This document shows positions 56,774 to 64,000 of a DNA stretch of 64,000 nt, in pieces. Where the stretch lies: contig JASANG010003346.1 in assembly GCA_030248215.1 (NCBI GenBank), positions 28,501 through 92,500 on the forward strand, given 5' to 3'. The notes beneath the pieces were generated by a model that did no database searches, was not told the DNA's origin, and saw only the letters and a program-made list of their open reading frames with translations. The position numbers were made by a program, and so were the translations under genes. Within the stretch, counting starts at the first letter, position 1; every line of letters begins with the position of its first letter. The DNA comes from Enoplolaimus lenunculus (Eukaryota; Nematoda; Enoplea; Enoplida; Thoracostomopsidae).

Positions 56774-57117
56774 AAAGAATTTTTAATTTTCAATTTTAAT
56801 TTAGCTCAAATTTTCAGTTCTGTATTTTCAATAGAAGTGGGAAATTGAAATGTGCTACATTGATAAGATACGATTCCTACATTTCTTACATAAATTCGAA
56901 ACGACCCCAGATACAAAGTATAAATTTATCTAGTCTAAGATTTTGTTTTAAATTTTAATAGGTCAAAAGTTCAATTCAGTTGCTGCTGTACCTACTGCCG
57001 ACATACGGTATTGCATCTCACATACGTATGGTGTCATAGTTCGCATACTTCAAAAGAATTTCCGGGCTAAAAGACCGGCGCTGAGCCTCCGTCTATGCCT
57101 GTTTTCTGCATTACATA

Positions 57118-57477
57118 GTGGCATGTCTAAGTTTTGTAGCTGGAACACATATTGGTGTATTCTTTGGACGTGTTCGACAAACTTTAAACCGCAAAAAAAA
57201 TACATTTATGCAACAACTTTTGGTACAACTAAAATTTAGAGCTAAATGTTCTATGAAATCTTGTAATTGCCCCTTGCATCAACAAGAAATCAAGCGCAGC
57301 TATAAAAATATTGTAACAGGGCAAAATTTTTTTCAAAGCATAATACATGTAGCTGGTGGTTGTTATTTGACATCTCATTCTGTAAGCATTATGCTAACAT
57401 TAAGCCGTTTATGGATGTGGTACCACTCACTTCTTCCTGTTAGTGTCAACACAACATCTGTTCCTGAGCTCTCATAA
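57118..57477 (+). CDS. Unrecognised 119-codon open frame inside the inner inverted-repeat element
   Basis: An ATG-initiated frame with a basic stretch (GRVRQTLNRKKNT), a CSMKSCNCPLHQ cysteine cluster and a hydrophobic C-terminal third. It is the longest open frame of the 1.46-kb element, so it may be a remnant of an element-encoded protein, but no transposase signature is visible and the length could arise by chance. Confidence 0.25.
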   Translation: MACLSFVAGTHIGVFFGRVRQTLNRKKNTFMQQLLVQLKFRAKCSMKSCNCPLHQQEIKRSYKNIVTGQNFFQSIIHVAGGCYLTSHSVSIMLTLSRLWMWYHSLLPVSVNTTSVPELS

Positions 57478-58285
57478 TATATATCGTAAAAAGGTCACTT
57501 AAAGGTAAAATAAAGTTCGAATGCTAAGTCTATCTCACCGGAAGTAGATTGTTTGCTTTTTTGGTCTTCTTATGGTATAAGGAAATACTATTAAACTTTT
57601 GCAAATATATATTTCAATTTCCCTGTTGCGTCCATGGCAGTTGACTGTTTCTGCTATACTTTTAAGTTACAAAATTCAATTTACCACAGCCATTAATATT
57701 ATAAAAATCAATTTCCCTTTGTTTTAAAGTTCAATTTTACAAAACAGAAACTGAAAAGAAGATTTTGACATTTCAATTGCAGAAACACTTTGAAAATTCA
57801 TTTTGTGAATTCCGTGTACTATAAAAACCATGAATGAATATCCCTCTTCTCATTCAAAATTGTGTTCCCGAAATTGAAGATTTTTATTTCCACACAGTGA
57901 ACGCACCTAGTTGTGGATGGCGCATAAATTGAAATGATATTTTGGGTGTCAATTTCCCACCGGGGATTTTAAATAGGACGACAATAAGAAATTGAGACAT
58001 TTTCAAAATAAGGTTAGAAAATTGATAAGGTAAAATTGTTATCGAAACGGAAATTGAAAAGTCACCAAAACAGCGGTGCGAAATATGCACCCAAATTTCA
58101 GTTTCAATTTTCCTCACGGTAGTTGAAAATCGGCACGGCAGTGGGAAATTGAAAAAATCCTTAGAGTAATAATTCGCTTTCACTTGCGCCGCCCTGCGAA
58201 TAGGTAATAATGCTGTCTAACACAATACAAGGAACGGCGACGATTCTGAAAGGATGCAGTGAACAACCATTACACTAACCCTAAT

Positions 58286-58445
58286 CAGGCCTGTAGCCAG
58301 CTCACCGTGCTAGGGGGCTAAAAATTTTCAGGAGGGGCATACAGCGTTTTCAGTGACTTACAAGCTGGAATGAAAATTTTCTGGGGGACCGAAATAATTT
58401 CGGGGGGAGAGGTTGAGCCCCTAGCCCCCCTTGGCTACGGGCCCT
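58286..58445. mobile_element. CAGGCCCGTAGCC-type MITE, copy 2
   Basis: Left CAGGCCTGTAGCCAGCTCAC, right inverted AGGGCCCGTAGCCAAGG. The interior matches 34840-35002. It sits inside the outer inverted-repeat element, hence inserted after it. Confidence 0.7.
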
Positions 58446-60114
58446 ACCCTATTTAATCGCTTTACAAATGAGGGCAATGCACTTGAACTGGTTTCCGTAT
58501 ATCTGAATTTTCGCTCTAGGTGTTCATATTGAATACTTGATTCCAGATCTGTATAGTGATATCGTGATAAACTATCTCTTTCAGAGACATGTGAGCATAT
58601 TCTTTCGTATACATCCTGAACTAAAGCTCAAGCCTAAGCGGAATCGAAGTCTAAGCCTGACCTAAGCGCAAGTCGAAACGACAAATCGTGGTTACTGCAT
58701 GCTGTAAGTATTTTATGTGCAGGCGCGCAAACACAGAAATAGTTAGCAAATTTTTGAACGCCCTGAGAGTCGATAACAAATATGTAAGTGTTCCAGGCCT
58801 ACACGTCATAGTTGTTAAAGGGAACAAATAAAATTCAGGTGAGTGTGCTGAAGACAAAGGGCCCCGCGACATTACCGTTTCCACGTTTTCCGAGCCTAAA
58901 TCTTACCATAACCCTACGGATAAACTTGAGCTGAAAGGCTAAACTTAAGGACTGAGCTAAAGTTGATTTATTATTATCTGGGGGTGGTTTTGGTGATACA
59001 AGCAAACAAGTACGCATTATAGATTTACATTTAGTTTTTCAAGCCGTACAGTTTCGTACTGTTTACCGCTAGTTGAGTTGACGACCGGCAAGCAATAGTG
59101 CAAAATTTCTACCTTGTGACTTAAGTGGCCTGTCACATTCAGTTGCTAGTTTCAGTCGAAATTTAATCGCAAAATTTCTACCTTGTGAGTTGGATGGTCC
59201 ATCAAACATCATTCTTACAACTCTCATCCTGCCTTTGTATTTGAACTTTGAGTTGCAAAATTTCAACCTTTTTGAGGACAATATCACAACTGAAAATGTA
59301 ACTGTAAGTTAAATATTCGACGAGGGACAATATCATTAAATTGTTAAAAGTTATGCTTGTCTTTCATTTTCCACATGGGTAATTGAAGTGTGAAGGCTAA
59401 TCTGAAATTGAATTTGCTAAATAGCGCACTTTCTCATTGCCATTGTTTTAAAAATTGGAAATATTAATTAACTACGTGAGTTTGAAAAATCGATAGCCGT
59501 GGAAAATTGAAACAGTTTTAAAATTCAATTTTCTTCTTGAATCGCTTTTTAAAACCGTACTTAGAAATGGTTGCGTCCTATTTTCTACACGGTGAAAACA
59601 CAATAAAATGGATGACGCATAATACAAAATATTCGTGTGAGGAAGGGTGGTTGATAAAATATGCCAGCGTGCGAAAGCTGTAAATTTTTCCAGGAATAAA
59701 CCCGAAGCTATAACGTTTGCGTAAAACTAGTAGGCATATTCTAAACATAGTTTTACTAAATTAAAGCTAAAACGACCAATGGAGCCCAGGTAAGTGCCAA
59801 CATTTGCATACGAAGTTACCCCTAACCTAACTGTTTGTATAGAATAGATTTGTAGGGGATCATTAAATATATAACTTCACCAGAAATGCAATGTGTTGAC
59901 AGACTCGTTGGTCAGATAATCATATTGGTGGAGGGGGAAATTTCAGGAGGTTTGAAATTGCTTACAAACCGGGTTGAAAGTTTTCTTGGCGAACAATCAT
60001 TAGAATAAAGTATAACCTTGGATTAAAGCATTTATTCACCAAAGCATAAATATAAACTTTATGTTTTGCAATAAAGTAAGATTTCAGAAACACAGCCACA
60101 AAAACTGCAACTTG

Positions 60115-60285
60115 TTGGCGCATAAACCTAAGCATAAGCCAAACCCTAGGCGTTAAGAATGATCTTATACCTAAACCTGAGTCTAGGTCTATGTCTAAAC
60201 CTAAGCAAAAAGCAGTCTAAAGCTTAACGCTTACTCTATTGCAGTCCCACAGAACGTTTCGCCCCTGATCTTTACATGTACCCAC
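60115..60285. mobile_element. TTAGGC MITE family B, left end worn
   Basis: Degenerate CCTAAG hexamers, AAGCAAAAAGCAGTCTAAAG, then ACGTTTCGCCCCTGATCTTT with ACATG, the family B right end. The left end is not clear. Confidence 0.5.
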
Positions 60286-60347
60286 GCTTGCGTGATTACT
60301 TTACGATTGACTTTTAAAATGGTTTAAAACGTTTGAATTTGTTTCAG

Positions 60348-60477
60348 AAATTCGTATCATGCAAAGATCAAAGTTTTGTTGATCTGTGCGCGTGTATTGT
60401 GCGCCATGACTTGTTTAGCGTTCGAAGTGTCAGTTCTGATGCGGTACATGAAACGAGCGACAAGAGTGGAATCAAAG
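60348..60477 (+). CDS. Channel gene 2: TM1 exon
   Basis: 130 bp, phase 2 in, phase 0 out, GTTTCAG| acceptor. It encodes SYHAKIKVLLICARVLCAM, TCLAFEVSVLMRYMKRATRV then ESK, matching the first gene's IKILLIFAIVVCGV and EVSVLMRFLDRATRIEPK. An ATG-initiated frame at 60333 in a different register is only a shadow. Confidence 0.88.
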
Positions 60478-63400
60478 GTTTGGGGTTTAGTCAAGCGGAA
60501 GCTATTGCCAAAAGAGTGCAAGCTTTATATTTTGTAATTCGTTAATATCCTTGTCGATGGAATTAAAAAACATCTCGTTTCGATACAGCAGTTACGAAGC
60601 TAATCGTAAATTGTAAAGAAAGGCTCTCTATACAACCGAAATATATCGTGATATTTAAGAAAATTGTTGCGTTCTTTAGCAACAAAACAAGAAGAAATTG
60701 TGTTTTAAAAATAAATTAATATTTGAATCTCATGTATAGAACAGGGCCAGATCGTTTTCCGGAGGGCTATAATAGAGTCAGTTTAAGCTTTAGACTAATT
60801 TCTTTGCTTAGGCTTAGGCTTATGCTTAGGCTAAGGAATATGCTTATACTACTCTTCCGGCCGTGTTCTATACATGGGTCATATTTGAAATACTCTTCGC
60901 GTTTGAAACAACACTTTTCAAAACGCTTTTTTGTATGTAATTGAAGAAACTCTAAAATGAATAAATTGTGTATAAAAATTCTAAAATAGGCGAACGACTA
61001 AAACAAATATTGCGTTTTATTTGAAATAAACGCTGTTTAAGTATATAAATATGTCCTCTCAACCTTTTTTGTCGTTTGGAATGTATGTATGTTTAAGATT
61101 TCAAAAGGGCCAACACCATTCCCAGCAGTGACTCTGTGTAACTTAAATGCATACAAAAATCGAACGCTTGGATCATCGAGACAAATTGCTGCGTTAGTAA
61201 GTTTAACTATAATGTGTACAACAGGGCCGTAACAGTAGCAAAACATATCCCTTCCCTAACCCTAAATGAAAAAAGTACTCTATTGCTTTTTAAGCTTATT
61301 ATATTGCAGTCTCGCAGAAAAACGTTCCGCCCTTGATCTTTACATAGGCCTTACCAGTTTATATCGCGGCAGCAAAACTGAAGCAAAAAGTTATTATTTA
61401 CAATGGAAACCCAATTGTATCAACCCCCAACATATTGAAAACGGGCAAATGCTACAGTTTTAATGGTGTACGAGTTTCAAGCAATATTTTTGCAAATACT
61501 TTAGCTTTAATCTGTAAAAGCGATGCTGCCTGTATGCGTGAATGTAAAGCTATTGGTCAAACATCGGACGTTATATTTCAGCAAATAACCTATTTTAGTT
61601 TGACTATTACGCTTGATTTAGTGTACCAGTGTGCATTTTTAAACATTGGATAGGATATTGCGTATCGCCAAATGTTGGAGTCCATAACATCAGCTTACGT
61701 TGCCAGTTCGCGAGGCAACAACATTACTCGGATGAAAAATACATTTAATCACGACATGGCAAAAAGTCGTCGCCGCCGTGAAAACGGTATATGTTTTTAA
61801 GTTTACAAAAATATCGGGATATGTATCCTAAAATAAATATGTAGCAAAACACAACTACTGTAATGTTCCGAATAAAAACGGCGTCTTTATTTTGAATCTC
61901 AAACAATAGGAGTCAGTATCCCTAATTACAGACCGTAAACGGATAGAGTCCCGACACCAAAATTAAAGCCCATTAATGTCAATTATCCCTAATTGTGGTG
62001 CACAAATGACGCCAGGGCTAAATAAAATTGAGTTTGAAACTTTAAAGCGTACTTAAGTTTTGAAAGTAGATTCCTAAGTATAACCTTGCATTATCGCTCA
62101 AGCTATCGACGCACATGTTACTTTAAGGGGCGTCCAGATTTCTGGTAGGTCCATAAAAAGTGGGTCATTGGCCAGACAAATAAACGTTTAATTCAACGGA
62201 TAATTGTACTACCGGATATATCAGTAACGAAGGGTTTCGGAGCGTGGGCTAAAAAAATAACAGTTCGTAACCGAAGGGGGTACCCTGTCAAGAGGCCAAA
62301 TAAATAACAGTCTCCCCCTTCTTATTCGAGTCCCTACAGTACGTATCTTTCAAATAAAATTTATTCTAACGTTGAGAAAGGTTCAGTCAATGTCATTGTT
62401 CTAAAACAAGCACTCAGACCAAAAACTGTGAGAGCAAAATAATGGTCATAGAATAAAGTCTTTGTCTTTTACGCTCATACCGGTTGTTTTGTGTCTCAAG
62501 GCGCTGAATATTGCTTACATAAAAAAACCAAAAGTCCAATTTCCAATATTCGAAACGCAAAATTTAATATCGGATCTCCGGTTGCATAATAAACATCAAG
62601 CAAGAATTGCCAAACATTCGAATATATTTTAATTGGAATTATGAATTAGTGAAAAACTCATATTTCGATCTTTTTGCACAAGTAATCGAACAATATAAAG
62701 CCGATGAGTTTTTTAGACTGTCCGGATGCGACGTGGCAAAAATTTGGCGACGCGTGTTACAAAAACATGGGATTTCACAATATATCACACCAAAATATCA
62801 ATTGCATTGCCGAACATCCTGATGCAATACTGCCAACGTTCAGAAATGCAACAGATTACAACGATTTCTTTGATTTTGTGAACAACATTTCAACGTTGGC
62901 GACCGGTTATATTTCACTGAATGGCATTTGCCCGACTACGCAGCCTGTTCGTGTTACAGATGCAGCGAACACAAGTTGTCTCAGCGATTATCACTTTGAT
63001 TTTACTCATAATTATTGTGTTAATTCCTACGTTTCAACGAGAAGTAACAATACTTTACGGCAGGCTCGAACGATCGCTGTTAATGCGTTGAGAAAACTCG
63101 TGTGTCAAATACCGTTTTGGGCTGTTTGTAAAAGTAACCACTAACGAATAAACAAACGCCCGGCTTTCTTTATATTTGCTGCATATTTTGTTTGCAAAAA
63201 TGCACAAACTGCACTGTATATTGCGCATTATGCGATGTTCACGTTATAACCGGAGTACTTTGAGACATGATTTGTTCCTATTGTACTCTTGGGTAACGTT
63301 TTGTTTTTTTATTAAATCAATTACCATATTCCAAAATTCATAGTTGGCTGCTTTTACCGTAAGTGTTGCAAGCTACTAGTGGGTACATGTAGGTAAATGC

Positions 63401-64000
63401 GATCTGGGTAAATAAATACTTGACGTGGGTATACCCACAGGTAGAGATAGCGAGTTTAAAAAATTGTGATTCTTTACCTACCTTAAATTTGGGCAATAAA
63501 CGACAGACAAGGTTTAAGTATTAGTTCTCCGTTATGTTGTTAGCTAATAGGTAATTTTAATAGTGACATTTTTTGTATTTTACAAATGTGTCGTTAATGA
63601 TGTTTTTTGTAACTTTCAAGGTCGGTGATAAGGGTTGCTGAGATTTAGGGAGCGCTAACTTCCAATGGTCTAAACGGACGGGATAATTTTTAACGTCCAG
63701 TCTAAAATTTGTGATTTTCGACACTTGATTAAAATGTACAAAAATTTCCCGCTTGGCACTTTAATTAAACAGATTGTTAGTGTTGAGGTTAGTCTGTCTA
63801 ACTTTCTAGTGGAATCTTGCCATATAAACGATGCATTTCCAGTACTCCGGAACTTACCCCACCGAAACAATGTTATCCAATACTCTAATAGAGACAAAGC
63901 ATGTTCCAAGCTGCCCGGTCCAAACGTCGGCTGTAAACCAGTAAAAACGATCGTCGATTCTCACTCTTAGGTTAAATCATTCCAGGCAAGTTGATAAAAT
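60348..64000 (+). CDS. Second DEG/ENaC-type channel gene, with C-type-lectin-like domain (partial)
   Basis: Tandem paralogue of the gene at 32487-49721, same strand, about 10.6 kb downstream. Four exons are visible: TM1 (60348-60477), post-TM1 (61098-61196), basic-site exon (61654-61786) and a C-type-lectin-like exon (62717-63133). The first three have exactly the lengths and phases of the first gene. The lectin-like exon occupies the slot that holds kringle 1 in the first gene and is itself phase 1-1. The gene leaves the window before its channel ectodomain resumes, so TM2 is not seen. An upstream cytoplasmic exon must exist before 60348 (incoming phase 2) but was not recognised. Confidence 0.85.
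60729..60880. mobile_element. TTAGGC MITE family B copy
   Basis: Left end CATGTATAGAACAGGGCCAG; right end inverted ACCCATGTATAGAACACGGC. The interior has GCTTAGGCTTAGGCTTATGC. It lies in the first intron of channel gene 2. Confidence 0.7.
61098..61196 (+). CDS. Channel gene 2: post-TM1 FPAVTLCN exon
   Basis: 99 bp, phase 0 to 0. It encodes ISKGPTPFPAVTLCNLNAYK and NRTLGSSRQIAAL, nearly identical to the first gene (Pro to Ala after LN, Val to Ser in GSVR). Confidence 0.93.
61211..61350. mobile_element. TTAGGC MITE family B, core worn
   Basis: GTGTACAACAGGGCCGTAAC on the left and, inverted, GGCCTATGTAAAGATCAAGG on the right. Only CCCTAACCCTAA remains of the hexamer core. It starts 15 bp after the donor of the preceding channel exon. 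Confidence 0.6.
61654..61786 (+). CDS. Channel gene 2: finger-entry exon with RRRR site
   Basis: 133 bp, phase 0 in, phase 1 out (|GTATAT). It encodes DIAYRQMLESITSAYVASS, a sequon (NNIT) and AKSRRRRENG at the end. R-R-R-R fits the furin consensus at the same place as RIRR in the first gene. Confidence 0.88.
61868..62345. repeat. Dispersed repeat family G, copy 3 (with MITE inserted)
   Basis: Collinear with 15461-15790 (AATAGGAGTC, CGGATAGAGTCCC, ATAACCTTGCATTATC, AAACGTTTAATTCAACGGAT, AGTAACGAAGGG) but interrupted at 62112-62173 by a short family A MITE. It extends further right, ending CTTATTCGAGTCCCTAC. It lies in a channel gene 2 intron. Confidence 0.7.
62112..62173. mobile_element. TTAGGC MITE family A, 62-bp internal-deletion copy
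   Basis: Left CACATGTTACTTTAAGGGGC with GTCCAGATTTCTGGT; right only CATTGGCC. The hexamer core is gone. Inserted in the family G repeat; the uninterrupted equivalent is at about 15712-15727 (GATACACGATAAATAAACG). Confidence 0.65.
62717..63133 (+). CDS. Channel gene 2: C-type-lectin-like domain exon
   Basis: 417 bp (139 codons), phase 1 to 1, TTTTTTAG| acceptor and AAAA|GTAACC donor. It begins DCPDATWQKFGDACYKN, the long-form CTLD start (C-P-x-x-W-x-x-F-x-x-x-C-Y), continues with NINCIAEHPDAILPTF, GYISLNG in place of W-I-G-L, and ends KLVCQIPFWAVC, the typical C-x(3-5)-[FW]-x-C-[EK] close. Eight cysteines. No EPN/QPD or WND calcium-sugar motif is present, so protein binding rather than calcium-dependent sugar binding is more likely. 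Confidence 0.82.
63134..64000. other. Intron of channel gene 2 to the window edge
   Basis: No further exon, repeat copy or RNA gene was recognised. If the slot model is right, more phase 1-1 exons or the phase-converting exon lie beyond the edge. Confidence 0.4.

Larger units (their letters stand above)
56467..57925. mobile_element. Inverted-repeat element, inner unit
   Basis: 43-bp arms: 56467-56509 begins ATGCGCCATCCACAACTACG and 57883-57925 inverted begins ATGCGCCATCCACAACTAGG, about five differences in all. The unit is 1.46 kb. It encloses the open frame at 57118-57477 and a 68-bp tandem duplication. The tip ATGCG-CATCCA is shared with the outer unit, so two members of one family appear nested or adjacent. 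Confidence 0.65.
56317..59620. mobile_element. Large inverted-repeat element, outer unit
   Basis: About 100-bp arms: 56317-56416 begins ATGCGTCATTCAATTTATCG; 59521-59620 inverted begins ATGCGTCATCCATTTTATTG. They continue in parallel through CGCAA(T/C)CATTTC(C/T)AAGTACGG and the AAATTGAATTT end. The arms are diverged but collinear. Between them is a second inverted pair with related tips and much sequence of the GAAATTGAAAATT type. Confidence 0.65.

Noticed and set aside
60333-60545. ATG-initiated 70-codon frame over the TM1 exon of channel gene 2
   Set aside because: The homologous protein is in another register (KIKVLLICARV, EVSVLMRYMKRA) with splice sites matching gene 1.
1-64000. A CRISPR array, operon or bacterial gene cluster
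   Set aside because: There are no regularly spaced identical repeats with unique spacers; all supported genes are intron-split and animal-like.

Overview
This is an AT-rich metazoan genomic window with intron-split genes, dense short non-autonomous repeats and no prokaryotic organisation. Kringle, C-type-lectin-like and EGF modules carried on symmetric phase 1-1 exons, introns of a few hundred bases to about 2 kb, and many small terminal-inverted-repeat elements suggest an invertebrate animal, perhaps a tunicate or other deuterostome. The species cannot be fixed from the sequence.

Layout. (1) 1-8.2 kb: the 5' part of a minus-strand gene with a start exon at 7166-8169 and a second exon at 1547-1839. 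It encodes a Ser/Gly/Gln-rich, low-complexity, probably nuclear protein and continues off the left edge. (2) 8.2-32 kb: no convincing host gene. It holds decayed repeats, a tyrosine-recombinase fossil (11.8-12.7 kb), a 21-bp minisatellite (13.98-14.19 kb), a decayed array of about 178 bp (18.4-19.8 kb), a truncated LINE (about 24.0-25.95 kb) and a hAT-like non-autonomous element (30.9-31.7 kb). (3) 32.5-49.7 kb, plus strand: a DEG/ENaC-type sodium channel gene of which 20 exons can be delimited (about 2.9 kb coding). Only the N-terminal cytoplasmic exon or exons were not found. (4) 49.7-60.3 kb: repeats, including a nested inverted-repeat element. (5) 60.3 kb to the right edge, plus strand: the first four recognisable exons of a tandem paralogue of the channel.

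The main result is the channel pair. Both genes share TM1, post-TM1 and basic-site exons of identical length and phase (130, 99 and 133 bp). In the first gene the next exons are three kringle-like domains, a Thr-rich mucin-like exon and two EGF-like exons, before the canonical DEG/ENaC ectodomain resumes and ends in TM2 with a G-A-S selectivity-filter motif. In the second gene the same position holds a C-type-lectin-like exon. The inserted exons use the same phase (phase 1), directly after a furin-like basic motif. This looks like an exon-shuffling slot in the channel ectodomain that turns an ion channel into a chimeric adhesion- or ligand-sensing receptor.

The repeat landscape is a second theme. 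Several short TIR families carry (TTAGGC)-like interiors, one family carries AP-1-like TGAGTCA motifs, tRNA-like SINE fragments recur, and one nested insertion can be compared with an empty copy elsewhere in the window.
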